From Bradyrhizobium liaoningense (GTDB taxonomy: Bacteria > Pseudomonadota > Alphaproteobacteria > Rhizobiales > Xanthobacteraceae), in NCBI RefSeq assembly GCF_018130785.1, contig NZ_JAFCJT010000007.1, forward strand, positions 186,001 through 250,000: a stretch of DNA of 64,000 nucleotides, written 5' to 3'. Positions 34,815 to 44,275 of the stretch are shown here, piece after piece (the stretch's first letter is position 1; each line of letters starts with the position of its first letter). The notes under the pieces are model-generated. The model had not been told where the DNA came from and made no database searches. It was given only the letters and a program-made list of their open reading frames with translations. Position numbers and translations under genes: made by a program.

Positions 34815-36728
34815 ATGAGTTTTCGCCTTACCCTGACGGCCTGCGTCATGTTCATGATCGGCCTTTTGGCCGCGCTGCTGATTGTCGTGCAGGTTCTGAC
34901 GCTCGATCTCGTCACCGAGGATGCCGCGACCTCGACCATGGATGCGACGAGCCGCAGCACGGTCTCTTCGCTTCAGCTCCAGGTCGAAATGCTCTCGCGC
35001 ATGTCTCGCTCGCTGGCCTTCACCCCGGCCATCATGAATTCATCCGATCCCGGCGACGCGAGCCCGACGGCCGGCCTCATCAGGGGAAATCTGGCGCAAT
35101 GGCCGGCGCTGGACAGCATCTATGTCGGCTATGACAACGGCTATTGGCTTCAGGTGCAGCGATTGGACGGGTTGAAAGGGGTCCAGCGCGAGCGCGTCGG
35201 CGGTCCGGCCGACGCGGTCTACGCTACGACAATCACACAATGGGCTGGCGGCGAGGAACTGCCGACGAGCCGCATATTCCTGGACAAGGACGGCAACCGC
35301 GTCGGACAGATTGAGATCCCGCCACGCGGCTACGATGCGCGCGAGCGCAACTGGTATACAAACGCGCGCAAGGCGGGCCATTTGATCACGTCTGCGCCTT
35401 ATCTCTCGTTCAACCTCGGCGTACCCATGTTGACCTTCAGTGTGCCGTTCGACGGGAAGGCGCACGGTGTGGTCGGATTGGACCTCAAGCTCGACAATTA
35501 CAGCAGGGCAGCGCCGATCATGAAATTCGGCAAGAACGGCTACCTGTTGATTTTCGACGACCAGGGCACGTTGATCGTGCATCCCAATTACGCGGCGTTG
35601 TTCGCACAGACGTCCGTGGACGCGGCAGGTCCGCGACTTCCCAGCACCATTGACCTTCGCGACACGGTCGAAGGTCGCATCATTGCGGATTGGGACAAGA
35701 GCAGCCCATACAGGCACAAGCTAACCTGGAAGGACGGCCGGGAGTACTTCGCGCGTCTCGAAACCATCGCTCTCGGGCCGAACCTGGCCGCGAGCGTGCT
35801 TCTGATTGCGCCCGAAGACGAATTTGCCGCCAGCATCCGGGAGCTCGATCGAAAAGCGCGAATGATTGCGCTGCTGGCTTGCCTTTTGTTCATTCCGGCA
35901 GCCTGGATATTCGGAACGCGCATGTCGACAACGATTCGCGATATCACGGGCGAGGCTGCGCGGTTGCAGACGATGGCGCCGCCGCCCCGGCAGGCGATCG
36001 GCTCCGTGATCACGGAGCTGGATATTCTGGCGCGAACAATTCACAAATCGCAAAGGGCGATTTGGCTGTTCTCGAGGCTTGCGCCACGCGCGATCGTTAG
36101 GGGCGTGCTCGATAATTCGATTTCGACCGATCTTGGCGGTGCGCGCCAGGAAATCACGGCGCTGTTCACCGACGTGAGAGGCTTCACGACGATCGCCGAA
36201 AATGCCGATCCCGACGTTCTGATGCAGCAGACGTCCCGCTATTTCGCGGCGCTGACGGAAGTCATCATGCTCGAAGGTGGCACGGTCGACAAGTTCATCG
36301 GCGACGCCGTGATGGCCTTCTGGAACGCGCCCAACCCGCAGGCCGATCACTGCCAGCGCGCCTGTCGGGCCGCCTTGCGCGCGAAGAAGGCGAATGAAGC
36401 CATCAACCGCCAGTTCGAAGCCGAAGGACTGCCGCCGTTCTTCACGCGCTTTGGGATTCACGTCGGCGAAGCCGTGGTCGGAAACCTCGGCTCTTCGGAG
36501 CGTATGAATTACACCGCGCTTGGAAACGTCGTGAACCTCGCCGCCCGTCTGGAAGGCCTCAACAAGCAATATGACACCCAGATCCTCGTCAGCGAGAGTG
36601 TCTACACACGTGTCAAGGAAAGCTTCCATTTCCGATACGTGGATGCGGTCGTTGCGAAGGGAATGGCGGCCGAAACGAGAGTCTACGAACTTCTCGGCGA
36701 GGTATCGTGCGATGAAATAGCCGCGTGA
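34815..36728 (+). CDS. Membrane class III adenylate/guanylate cyclase with Cache sensor
   Basis: A 637-residue protein. Transmembrane helix 1 (about 7-29), a periplasmic double-Cache region (about 35-330, with RGYDARERNWYTNARKAG and GVVGLDLKLDNYS), transmembrane helix 2 (about 350-370), a short HAMP-like linker and a C-terminal class III cyclase domain (about 440-630). Catalytic features are visible: ALFTDVRGFTTIAE (metal Asp), GDAVMAFWNAP (second metal Asp) and TALGNVVNLAARLE (transition-state Asn/Arg). It should make cAMP or cGMP in response to a periplasmic ligand. The ATG has no strong Shine-Dalgarno sequence. It converges with the antiporter gene, with 8 nt between the stops. Confidence 0.94.
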   Translation: MSFRLTLTACVMFMIGLLAALLIVVQVLTLDLVTEDAATSTMDATSRSTVSSLQLQVEMLSRMSRSLAFTPAIMNSSDPGDASPTAGLIRGNLAQWPALDSIYVGYDNGYWLQVQRLDGLKGVQRERVGGPADAVYATTITQWAGGEELPTSRIFLDKDGNRVGQIEIPPRGYDARERNWYTNARKAGHLITSAPYLSFNLGVPMLTFSVPFDGKAHGVVGLDLKLDNYSRAAPIMKFGKNGYLLIFDDQGTLIVHPNYAALFAQTSVDAAGPRLPSTIDLRDTVEGRIIADWDKSSPYRHKLTWKDGREYFARLETIALGPNLAASVLLIAPEDEFAASIRELDRKARMIALLACLLFIPAAWIFGTRMSTTIRDITGEAARLQTMAPPPRQAIGSVITELDILARTIHKSQRAIWLFSRLAPRAIVRGVLDNSISTDLGGARQEITALFTDVRGFTTIAENADPDVLMQQTSRYFAALTEVIMLEGGTVDKFIGDAVMAFWNAPNPQADHCQRACRAALRAKKANEAINRQFEAEGLPPFFTRFGIHVGEAVVGNLGSSERMNYTALGNVVNLAARLEGLNKQYDTQILVSESVYTRVKESFHFRYVDAVVAKGMAAETRVYELLGEVSCDEIAA

Positions 36729-36736
36729 GCTCGCCG

Positions 36737-37984
36737 CTATTCGGCCTTTGGCGGAGCGTCGGCGAGGACGGCACCTTCGGTGGCCGCCCGAGCAGGCTCC
36801 TGCTTGACCGGTCGAGCGGCGCGCTGGGTCAGGATCAGGCCAACCAGAGACGACACGATGACGAGGACGACGGTGGCGTTCAGCATGGCCTGATCGATCA
36901 GCCTCTCCTTGGCCGCGTTCATGGTCGAGTACGCCACGAGAGCAACGGCCAGCGTTGCCGCCACCTGAGGGACGGTCAGTGAAAACATCAGATCCCGATC
37001 CTGGCGGCCGTATCCGAACAAGCGGCCCGCGGCCTCCGCCGCGAGCCACTTCCCGCCGAACAGTGCGGCCAGCACGCCGAGAACGAGCAGGGGCTGATGG
37101 CTCAACGTGCCGAAGAAGATCTTGAAGTCGACCAGAAAACCCGCAGTGATGAAAAAGACAGGGATGAACAGGGCGTGGCTCATGATCTCGAGCGCGTCGT
37201 CGCTGCGGAACTCTCCGAACGCCCGTTTCAGGCTGACTCCTGCCAGGAAGGCGCCGATGATGCCCTCCATGCCGATCCATTCCGCCGCCTGGGCGGATGC
37301 AGCCATCACCAACAACATGATCAACGCGCTGGATACCCGGCTGGTCCCAAAGACGCGAAGCAGACGCTCCACCAGCCAGCTTAGTCCGATCACGATCCCA
37401 GGGACGTAGATTGCAAGCCAGGTGATCGTCTTCAACACGCCGACGGGCTCGAAGCCCCGGACGTGAATGGGCACGCAGATCGCCAGCACGAAGATCGACA
37501 GCATGTCGGTCAGAAGCGTCGCGCCAACCGTCACGACGGTCGCCTCCAGGTTCATCAGTCCCCGGTCCTTGACGATCGGCAGTCCGAGCAGGGTGTGGGA
37601 AGCGAGGATGGAGCCGATCACCGCGCATGCGTTGCCGGAGTAGCCCATCGCGGCTGCAAGTCCGATTGCGAAGATGAAAGGGCAGGCGAAGGTGAGAACC
37701 CCGAATGTCATCGCCTTGTTTCGCGCGCGCTGAAACTGGGCGATGTTGACCTCGAAGCCTGCGAAGAACATCAGCAGGAGCTTGCCGAGCTCGGAAAAGA
37801 AGCTGACGACCTTGCCGTCGGGATTGAGGATGGCGAGCACATTGGGGCCGAGAAGCACGCCCGCCAGGATGTATCCGACCGGGCGCGGAAGATGCAGGCG
37901 TTCCATGAGGTTTGGAAGCACCAGGGTGAGCATCAGCGTCAGTGCAAAGGACGTTAGTATGGGTAAATGGGAAAAGAACTCCAA
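36737..37984 (-). CDS. Kef-type monovalent cation:proton antiporter
   Basis: A 415-residue integral membrane protein with 12 or so hydrophobic helices of the Na+/H+ exchanger fold (CPA2). Characteristic stretches are GYILAGVLLGPNVLAI, LLMFFAGFEVN and EGIIGAFLAGVSLKRAF. It ends with a short hydrophilic tail and lacks the RCK/TrkA-N regulatory domain of full KefB/KefC. It should exchange K+ or Na+ for protons across the inner membrane. It is monocistronic. Confidence 0.93.
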   Translation of the reverse strand: MEFFSHLPILTSFALTLMLTLVLPNLMERLHLPRPVGYILAGVLLGPNVLAILNPDGKVVSFFSELGKLLLMFFAGFEVNIAQFQRARNKAMTFGVLTFACPFIFAIGLAAAMGYSGNACAVIGSILASHTLLGLPIVKDRGLMNLEATVVTVGATLLTDMLSIFVLAICVPIHVRGFEPVGVLKTITWLAIYVPGIVIGLSWLVERLLRVFGTSRVSSALIMLLVMAASAQAAEWIGMEGIIGAFLAGVSLKRAFGEFRSDDALEIMSHALFIPVFFITAGFLVDFKIFFGTLSHQPLLVLGVLAALFGGKWLAAEAAGRLFGYGRQDRDLMFSLTVPQVAATLAVALVAYSTMNAAKERLIDQAMLNATVVLVIVSSLVGLILTQRAARPVKQEPARAATEGAVLADAPPKAE

Positions 37985-38443
37985 CGCGCTCCCCCTGTGC
38001 GTTAGACTTGCAGTTCTCCTGCTAATTTAAGGCAGTTTGCCGTCGAATGGAACTGGGCCGGCATGGTGCGCTGCGTGCGTCATGAAGCATCGTGTCCACA
38101 GCGATCGGTGACAACCAAGGCTGTCTCAACTTGAAGGGCTACAAGGAGTTACGGCAGAGAACCGCCCGGAAGGCTGGAATGCGTGGCTGACGTCCTCGAT
38201 CTCGAATGCCGCACCGGCATCGACGGTCACGCCGACCAGGCACTTGATCACCAAGTAGAGCTAACCCGCGAACCGGATCGAGGGCCGGCGCCGGGTTCGG
38301 ATGACCAAGGGCAATGCAGGCGTGAAACCTCAGGCATTCCGAAGACGGTCCGAACTCGAGCGTGGTGTTTACGAAGATCTCTGCTTGTTTTCTTGAAGGG
38401 GTTGAAATTAGCCGGTAGGCTTGCATCAAGACGTTGCGACGAG
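37985..38443. other. Divergent region between antiporter and PAS kinase, no clear gene
   Basis: This 459-nt region contains the antiporter promoter and the upstream part of the kinase frame. That frame stays open back to 38183, but the extra 87 codons encode no recognisable domain and lack a ribosome-binding site. I therefore treat it as untranslated, with moderate doubt. Confidence 0.45.
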
Positions 38444-39691
38444 GTGAGGTTGGCAAGTACTCCCAAAGCAGCGCACGCTCTGGACCTGGTGCTGTTCCCG
38501 CAGCAACCTGCGCTCAAGCTCATCTATGACACAGCCCCCATCGGTCTTGCGTGTCTCTCCCCGGATTGCCGTTATCTGCAGATCAATCAACGGCTGACGG
38601 AAATATGCGGCATCTCGGTCGAGGGCCATCTCGGCCGCTTCGTGAGAGATTGCGTGCCGGCGCTCGCCGATGCCGTGGAGCAGATTGTCGGCTCGATCAT
38701 GGCAACTGGCGAGCCAGTTGTCGGCATCGAGGTCGCCGGCCAGCGTCCCGATCAGGTCGAGCAACGATTGTGGGAAACCTACTGGCATCCGCTGCGAGCG
38801 CCCTCCGGTGAGATCGTTGCGGTCAATGTCGCCGCCGAAGAGATCACCGAACGAAAACGCGCCGAGCAAGAGATCCGGCGGGCGCGGGATGCGGCCGAGA
38901 TAGCGCTTCGCCAACTGCGGGAGATGCAGGAGTCGCTTATTCAGGCCGAGAAGCTTGCGGCGCTCGGGCGCATGGTTGCGGGCGTCGCGCACGAGATCAA
39001 CAACCCGGTGGGCGTCGGACTTACGGTCGCCTCGACGCTACAGCGCAAAGCCGAATTGTTCGCTGGCGAGGTCGCGCGCGGTACGGTGAGACGTTCCGCG
39101 ATGAAGGAGTTCATCGAACTCGTCCAGAGCGCGTCGGCGCAACTGGTTTCAAATCTCAGTCGCACTGCCGATCGTGTCCATGATTTCAAGCAGGCGGCGA
39201 GCGCATCCGGGCCGGCGGATCGTCGCAGGTTCGATGTGACCGAACTCACCAGACTTGCCATCGCGCATCTGGATGCGGAGTTCGGGACGCGAGGCATAGC
39301 GCTTCACCTTCACTGCGAGCCCGGCGTGACGATGGACGGCTATCCCGTTGAGTTCGCGCAGGCTTTGAGCAGCCTCGTGACAAATGCGATGACGCACGCC
39401 TATCCGAATGATCGGACCGGATCCGTCGACGTTTCCGTGCGCGCGCTGGCGGGCGAGATCCAAGTATCGATCGTTGACCACGGCATTGGCATGACGCCAG
39501 ACGTGAAGCGGCAGGCGTTCGATCCATTCTTCACAACGCGGCGGCACCTTGGCGCGACGGGCCTCGGTCTGCATATCGCTCACCACATTGTCGTGAATCG
39601 GTTGGGAGGAAGGATGTCGCTCGAAAGCTCGCCTGGCGACGGAACCAGAGTTGTTCTGGCGTTGCCGCGAGAAGCCGCATTCACCGAATGA
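38444..39691 (+). CDS. Soluble PAS-domain sensor histidine kinase
   Basis: About 415 residues. A PAS domain (about 25-145, from LKLIYDTAPIGLACLSPDC to NVAAEEITERKRAEQ), a coiled linker (EIALRQLREMQESLIQAEKLAALG), a HisKA domain with H183 (GVAHEINNPVGVGL) and a HATPase (SLVTNAMTHAYP, DHGIGM, TGLGLHIAHHIV). There are no transmembrane segments, so it acts in the cytoplasm. The start is uncertain: GTG at 38444 or TTG at 38450 fit the domain edge. No response regulator gene is adjacent, so the partner must be elsewhere. Confidence 0.85.
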   Translation: MRLASTPKAAHALDLVLFPQQPALKLIYDTAPIGLACLSPDCRYLQINQRLTEICGISVEGHLGRFVRDCVPALADAVEQIVGSIMATGEPVVGIEVAGQRPDQVEQRLWETYWHPLRAPSGEIVAVNVAAEEITERKRAEQEIRRARDAAEIALRQLREMQESLIQAEKLAALGRMVAGVAHEINNPVGVGLTVASTLQRKAELFAGEVARGTVRRSAMKEFIELVQSASAQLVSNLSRTADRVHDFKQAASASGPADRRRFDVTELTRLAIAHLDAEFGTRGIALHLHCEPGVTMDGYPVEFAQALSSLVTNAMTHAYPNDRTGSVDVSVRALAGEIQVSIVDHGIGMTPDVKRQAFDPFFTTRRHLGATGLGLHIAHHIVVNRLGGRMSLESSPGDGTRVVLALPREAAFTE

Positions 39692-40347
39692 TCCCGGCGT
39701 CAGGCAACGCGACCGTGCGCGCGATGTTCATCAGCAGGGGCCTCTGCCGAACATGTCGCAGTCAGCTGGGCCGTCCTTTGTGGCCGGGCCGCTGAGACAC
39801 TCCACTTCCAGTTGCCCATGTTCCGGTCGGAAGGCTGCTCAATATTTTGGCGGTGTGGAGCGCCGCTTGATCAAAGCCTGCCAAAGATTCGGCGATTCTC
39901 GCCGGCACCAACCGGGAATCTTACGGGCTTTGCCGCGTCGTGGAATCGATTCTGTGACTTTGTTCCCACACATGCCTGTTGACGGGTCGATGGTGAGGCC
40001 CGGCGCCCAGTCTTCGGTCGCGCTGCTTGGTTCTTCGCAAAAAAACAAGTAATTACAGTGCTTTATGGGTGCCCCATACTCTCACGGGCGCGTGATATTT
40101 GTGCAACAATTGGCCGAAAACGCTCTGCGGAGAGGTGAATCCGGCCGGTCTTCCATTGATTGATCGGCACTCTTCGGTTTCTATCACTGCGCGACGGAGG
40201 GGGGCATCCCGAGGTCGTCCCGTTCTAGGTGGTTCGCTTAAGTAGACCATCGTTACGAGGATGCGTTGATTAGCAACGTCTTTTCGCGGGTAGCTCAAAC
40301 GCCTTTGTACGAAGTTTTGTACCGAGGCTTCACTTGGAGGTTTAAAC
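39692..40347. other. Long upstream region of the porin gene
   Basis: This 656-nt region has no frame with a recognisable product. The last 100 nt before the porin are AT-richer than the rest and probably hold its promoter and untranslated leader. The porin start has a strong GGAGG. Confidence 0.5.
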
Positions 40348-41916
40348 ATGAAGTTCAAGGGCCTTTTGCTCGGTTCTGCGGCAGCTCTGCTTGCCGTCGG
40401 CGGAGCACAAGCGGCTGATCTTCCCGTAAAGGCCAAGGCGGTCGAATACGTGAAGATCTGCTCGCTCTATGGTGCGGGTTTCTACTACATCCCCGGCACT
40501 GACACCTGCATCAAGCTGGGTGGTTACCTGCGTGCTGAAGTCGCGATCAACGCGACCGACTTCAACGGTAACTTCAGCAGCGTTAACGGTTCTTCGAACC
40601 GCCTGACGAACTACTACGTCACTCGCGCCCGTTCAGACCTCAACATCGACACCCGCACCGCGACCGAGTACGGCGTGGTTCGTACCTTTGCTGATGTGGT
40701 CATGTCCTGGACGACGGATAACTACACGGGCAACGGCACCGGCAACGGCTCCACCGTTTACTCGCAGCTCGGCGCCACGGGCGTGGGCGCACCGAACAAT
40801 GCCAACGCAGGCGCAATCGCCGGCGGTACGCTTGGCGTGTACTACGCTTTCATCCAGTTCGCTGGCTTCACGATGGGTAAGGCGGTTGCCCAGTTCGACG
40901 CCCCCTGGACCAACTATCCGGGTAACAACTTCGACGGTTTGACTGGCGGCGGCGGCACGGTCACTGGTGTCAACCAGTTCACCTATACTGCCGACTTCGG
41001 CCAGGGCATCACTGCCGCGATCTCGGCGGTCGATCCGACGGCCTACTACCAGAGCAACCTGTACAACACCAGCGCCGGCTTCTCGGTCGCGAATTTTGGT
41101 ACCGGCGGCTACGGCATCAATGCCTTCGGCGGCACGCGGGCTCCTGACATCCAAGGTATGGTCCGCATCGACCAGGCCTGGGGTCTGTTCCAGTTGTCGG
41201 CAGCGGCGCATAACAACCATGTCGCGTACTACGCGACCCCTGGTCTTGTCGGGACTGAAGCGGCCGGTCATCCGGGCGACAAGTGGGGCTGGGCTGTGCA
41301 AGCGGCTTTGTCCATCAAGAACATTCCGACTGGCGCGGGCGACGTGATCAACGTCCAGGCGGTCTACACTGACGGTGCGACCCGATACAACTTCCAGAGC
41401 TTGGCTTCGCAGAACTATGCGATGTTCGGCGGTACCAACCTGGCTGGCGCCTATCAGAGCATTGGCCTTGCCGGCGCTGCCGATGGTGTGTTCGCCAACG
41501 GAACTGGCATCAGCACGGTTACGAGCTGGGGCTTCCGTGGCGCCTACACCCATAACTGGGACGCGTACTGGAACACGGCAATCTACGGTTCGTACGCTCA
41601 GCTGAAGTACGGCAACGGTGGTGCGGCTCTCATTTGCGGCCAACTCGCTACGTTGGGTGCCGCCACTGCGGGTATCACCTCTTGCAACCCGGACTTCAAC
41701 ATCGGTACGGTCGGTCTGATCACCCGCTGGACGCCGGTGAAGAACCTGACCTTCTCGGCGGACGTGGCTTACACCATGCTCGACCAGAAGTTCGCGGGCT
41801 CGATCAGCACGCTCGCCGCTGGCCCTGCGTTTGTTGTGGCCAAGCCGGGTGCCGTGTACGAGCTGAAGGACCAGAGCACGGTCAGCATGCTGCTCCGCGC
41901 TCAGCGCAACTGGTAA
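40348..41916 (+). CDS. Alphaproteobacterial porin (Bradyrhizobium type)
   Basis: A 522-residue outer-membrane porin of the Porin_2 family. The signal peptide MKFKGLLLGSAAALLAVGGA is followed by the typical ADLPVKAKAVEYVKICSLYG segment with a conserved Cys, then GTDTCIKLGGYLRAEV. Beta strands with aromatic girdles continue to the C-terminal RAQRNW, ending in Trp. The two early Cys residues probably form a disulfide in the barrel plug region. The Gly/Asn/Thr-rich loops are long. Codon use is more restricted than in neighbours (nearly all AAC, GGC, TAC), as for a highly expressed gene. GGAGG lies 7 nt before the ATG. Confidence 0.96.
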   Translation: MKFKGLLLGSAAALLAVGGAQAADLPVKAKAVEYVKICSLYGAGFYYIPGTDTCIKLGGYLRAEVAINATDFNGNFSSVNGSSNRLTNYYVTRARSDLNIDTRTATEYGVVRTFADVVMSWTTDNYTGNGTGNGSTVYSQLGATGVGAPNNANAGAIAGGTLGVYYAFIQFAGFTMGKAVAQFDAPWTNYPGNNFDGLTGGGGTVTGVNQFTYTADFGQGITAAISAVDPTAYYQSNLYNTSAGFSVANFGTGGYGINAFGGTRAPDIQGMVRIDQAWGLFQLSAAAHNNHVAYYATPGLVGTEAAGHPGDKWGWAVQAALSIKNIPTGAGDVINVQAVYTDGATRYNFQSLASQNYAMFGGTNLAGAYQSIGLAGAADGVFANGTGISTVTSWGFRGAYTHNWDAYWNTAIYGSYAQLKYGNGGAALICGQLATLGAATAGITSCNPDFNIGTVGLITRWTPVKNLTFSADVAYTMLDQKFAGSISTLAAGPAFVVAKPGAVYELKDQSTVSMLLRAQRNW

Positions 41917-41945
41917 GTACGGTCTAACGACCTGACCTCCAAGGA

Positions 41946-41978
41946 CCCTCGGCAGGAAACTGCCGGGGGTTTCTTGTA
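41946..41978 (+). terminator. Rho-independent terminator after the porin
   Basis: CCCTCGGCAG pairs with CTGCCGGGGG across a GAAA tetraloop (one G-T pair), followed by TTTCTTGT. It starts 30 nt after the porin stop. Confidence 0.85.
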
Positions 41979-42135
41979 TTTCGGCATGACGAAAGCTGGC
42001 GGCCCGGCGGCATTCGTTCAAGATGAGCCCGGCTCATCCCGCGGACCGACAAAGGATGACGCCGATTCACATAGCCTAATGCGCAAAGCTCCCCGAGCCG
42101 TCAGACTGGCCCGGCTGAAGAAAAAGGGGGCTGTG

Positions 42136-42231
42136 ATGGCGATGGATCGCGTCGAGCAGGCCTTTGTCGCAACGGCAATCACGGGTTTCGTCGTGATGTT
42201 GGCGGCAATCGTCTGGATGATGATCAGCTGA
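42136..42231 (+). CDS. Possible 31-residue single-span membrane protein
   Basis: MAMDRVEQAF is followed by a hydrophobic helix (ATAITGFVVMLAAIVWMMIS). AAGGGGG lies about 6 nt before the ATG. An upstream ATG in frame at 42079 would add a basic 19-residue segment. It is too short for family assignment. I include it because the helix is clean and the ribosome-binding site is good. Confidence 0.5.
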   Translation: MAMDRVEQAFVATAITGFVVMLAAIVWMMIS

Positions 42232-42251
42232 CGGCCGGGAGAATTCCTGAT

Positions 42252-42332
42252 TTGCGCGTCGCGCTGCCTTATGCTGCTGTGCTTCTGTGCCTGGCGGTGA
42301 CCGTCTGGCTGGCTTTTGCGCATTTGTTATGA
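42252..42332 (+). CDS. Possible 26-residue hydrophobic micro-ORF
   Basis: A TTG-initiated frame encoding LRVALPYAAVLLCLAVTVWL plus a short end. GGGAG lies upstream, and the frame starts 20 nt after the preceding micro-ORF. It could be a second small membrane protein of the same transcript or chance. Confidence 0.3.
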   Translation: MRVALPYAAVLLCLAVTVWLAFAHLL

Positions 42333-42346
42333 TCGTCGCCCCGCTA

Positions 42347-42751
42347 TCAACTCTGCGGTTCGGCGATGAGCGCGGCCAGCCGATGCGCCATGGCCGGAAG
42401 ATCGATCGGTTTTTCCAGGAGCGGCACGTCCTGGAATTCCGGACTGATTGTGATCCTGTCGAATCCGGTCGTGAACATGAAGTGCACGTTCCGCGCCTTC
42501 AGTTCGCGGGCAATCGGAAAGATCATTTCGTTGCGGATGTTCACGTCGAGCACGGCGGCATCCAGAATGCTGCCGTCGTGCAGGATCCTGAGCGCGTCCT
42601 CGAGATCTCCCACCGGGCCCGCGACGTCTGCGCCGAGCGCGCGAAATGTCCTGCTGATGTCGTCGGCGAGAAAATATTCGTCCTCGACAACGAAGATGCG
42701 ACGCCCGCTGAGCGGCGCCAGTAGACGCGACGACCTAGGCGATACCGCCAT
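42347..42751 (-). CDS. Single-domain response regulator
   Basis: A 134-residue receiver: acidic pocket E23/D24/E25 (IFVVEDEYFLADD), phosphoacceptor D69 (AAVLDVNIRNE), Thr in FTTGFD and Lys in LLEKPIDL. Such stand-alone receivers near HWE kinases and CheB/CheR proteins serve as phosphate acceptors. The ATG at 42751 has GGAGG 5 nt upstream. It is divergent from the CheB gene with 77 nt between starts. Confidence 0.92.
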   Translation of the reverse strand: MAVSPRSSRLLAPLSGRRIFVVEDEYFLADDISRTFRALGADVAGPVGDLEDALRILHDGSILDAAVLDVNIRNEMIFPIARELKARNVHFMFTTGFDRITISPEFQDVPLLEKPIDLPAMAHRLAALIAEPQS

Positions 42752-42828
42752 GGTGCCTCCAGCCCGTCCATAGGAACGTGAGGCGGGGACCCGCCTTGGT
42801 ACAAACGAGGCAAACAAAGGTGGGTTCC

Positions 42829-43836
42829 ATGAGCAACCGCGACATCATCGTCATAGGTGGCTCGGCAGGCGCGACCGCGCCGCTGAAGCATATCCTGGGC
42901 CGCCTGCCGCCGGATCTGCCCGCCGCCGTCTTCATCGTCCTGCACCTCCCGGCGCAGGGCCTCGGCATCCTCTCGACAGTCGCCAGCAGCGCAGGACCGC
43001 TTCCGGTCCGGCAGGCCGAAGACGGCATGAGGATCGAGCCCGGCCGGGTCTACCTGGCGGCGCCGGATCATCATCTGCTGCTCTCCAGAAATCAGGTGTT
43101 TCTCGGGCGCGGTCCGCGCGAGAACATGGTCCGGCCGGCGATCGATGCCCTGTTCCGCTCTGCCGCCCTCTATCACGGCCCGCGCGTGATCGGAGTGCTT
43201 CTGAGCGGCCTGTTGTCCGACGGCGCGGCAGGCCTCAATGCGATCAAGCGCTGCGGGGGGATGACCGTGGTGCAGGATCCCCTGGACGCCATTTCCGACG
43301 AGATGCCGCGGCGCGCGATGGAGGCGACCACCGTCGATCTCTGTGTTCCCGGCGCGACCATGGGTGACGTCCTGTCCGAACTCGTCCGGGAGCAGGCCGG
43401 AGCCGTCCTTCCGATCCCGCCCGAGATCCGGCTCGAGGTCGAGATTGCGGCCGCGGACCGGATCGGCAGTGACAAGCTGCTCTCGGTTGCCAATCCCGTT
43501 GCGCTGACCTGCCCGGCCTGCGGCGGAGTCCTGTCCGAGGTCAAGGAGCCGCGCCCGATGCGCTTCCGTTGCCAGGTCGGCCATGGCTTCACTGCCGATG
43601 CGCTGGCCAAGGAGCAGGAGGGGCACGTCGACGAGGCTTTGCGGGTTGCGCTGCGCATTATCGAGGAGCGGGCGGAGCTGGTGCAGCGCATGGCCACCGA
43701 CGGAAGGCGAAGCGGCCGGCCTGCGGTCGTCGAGATGTACGAGACCAGGGCAGCCGAATATCGCGAATATGCCGATATGATCCGGCGCGTCGTGCTACAG
43801 TCCCTCGATCCTCCGGCCCGCAAGCGGGAGGCTTGA
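42829..43836 (+). CDS. CheB-type methylesterase without receiver, with zinc-ribbon-like tail
   Basis: A 335-residue protein. The CheB catalytic domain (1-190) has the triad S12 (VIGGSAGA), H39 (FIVLHLPAQ) and D131 (LSGLLSDGAAG). The N-terminal receiver of chemotaxis CheB is absent. The C-terminal part holds a possible zinc ribbon (CPACGG, then FRCQVGHGF) and a helical tail. This 'chemotaxis protein CheB' type occurs outside chemotaxis operons with CheB/CheR-kinase fusions, as here. The ATG at 42829 follows AAGGTGGG. Confidence 0.92.
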   Translation: MSNRDIIVIGGSAGATAPLKHILGRLPPDLPAAVFIVLHLPAQGLGILSTVASSAGPLPVRQAEDGMRIEPGRVYLAAPDHHLLLSRNQVFLGRGPRENMVRPAIDALFRSAALYHGPRVIGVLLSGLLSDGAAGLNAIKRCGGMTVVQDPLDAISDEMPRRAMEATTVDLCVPGATMGDVLSELVREQAGAVLPIPPEIRLEVEIAAADRIGSDKLLSVANPVALTCPACGGVLSEVKEPRPMRFRCQVGHGFTADALAKEQEGHVDEALRVALRIIEERAELVQRMATDGRRSGRPAVVEMYETRAAEYREYADMIRRVVLQSLDPPARKREA

Positions 43837-43846
43837 GGGCTTTGCC

Positions 43847-44113
43847 ATGGCCATCTCCCTCGCCGAACAATGCCGGCAGCTCGATGTCGAGCAGCGTCTT
43901 CTGGTAAAAGCCGACCAGGATATCGAGGAGGGATGGCAGCGCATCCGTGACCAGGAAGACCGCGTTCGCGAACTTCAGGCCGCTGGTTACGACACGCGCC
44001 AGGCGGAGCGGCTGGTCGGCCTGCTCAAGCACACCCTGATCGAGTGGGAGTGCCACCGCGTCCTAATCGCGCAACGCATCGCTTATCTTCAACAGCAGGT
44101 TGCGACCGGGTAG
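43847..44113 (+). CDS. Small helical hypothetical protein
   Basis: An 88-residue, mostly helical protein (LLVKADQDIEEGWQRIRDQE, then LLKHTLIEWECHRVLIAQRI) with coiled-coil character. It starts 10 nt after the CheB stop, so it is probably cotranslated. I know no function. Its 3' end overlaps an opposing small gene by about 50 nt. Confidence 0.7.
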   Translation: MAISLAEQCRQLDVEQRLLVKADQDIEEGWQRIRDQEDRVRELQAAGYDTRQAERLVGLLKHTLIEWECHRVLIAQRIAYLQQQVATG

Positions 44114-44275
44114 CGGAAGGTGGCTGATGGCCGGTCTCGTGAACTCTGCCCCGAGTTCGAACATATAGTCGACGCTGCGGTGCCAACGGTCGTTCTCGTG
44201 GAGCAGCCGGCGGGCGGTCGCGCTGGCGGCCTCGGCCCGGCTGACCAGAGCCGCGAGTTCATCGGAAATCCACAT
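44063..44275 (-). CDS. Small helical hypothetical protein, convergent overlap
   Basis: A 70-residue frame (MWISDELAALVSRAEAASA...) with a composition more protein-like than a typical antisense shadow. AGGA lies 7 nt before its ATG. The ribosome-binding site sits inside a perfect hairpin, CGCAGG-AA-CCTGCG, ending at the start codon. It overlaps the end of the preceding plus-strand gene, so one of the two may not be expressed. Confidence 0.5.
   Translation of the reverse strand: MWISDELAALVSRAEAASATARRLLHENDRWHRSVDYMFELGAEFTRPAISHLPLPGRNLLLKISDALRD

Noticed and set aside
35721..37628. 635-codon open frame on the minus strand
   Set aside because: It overlaps the cyclase gene antisense and the antiporter gene in another frame. 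Both of these have unmistakable family motifs.
38183..38443. N-terminal extension of the PAS kinase
   Set aside because: No domain, no Shine-Dalgarno sequence, and a composition unlike the following PAS region.
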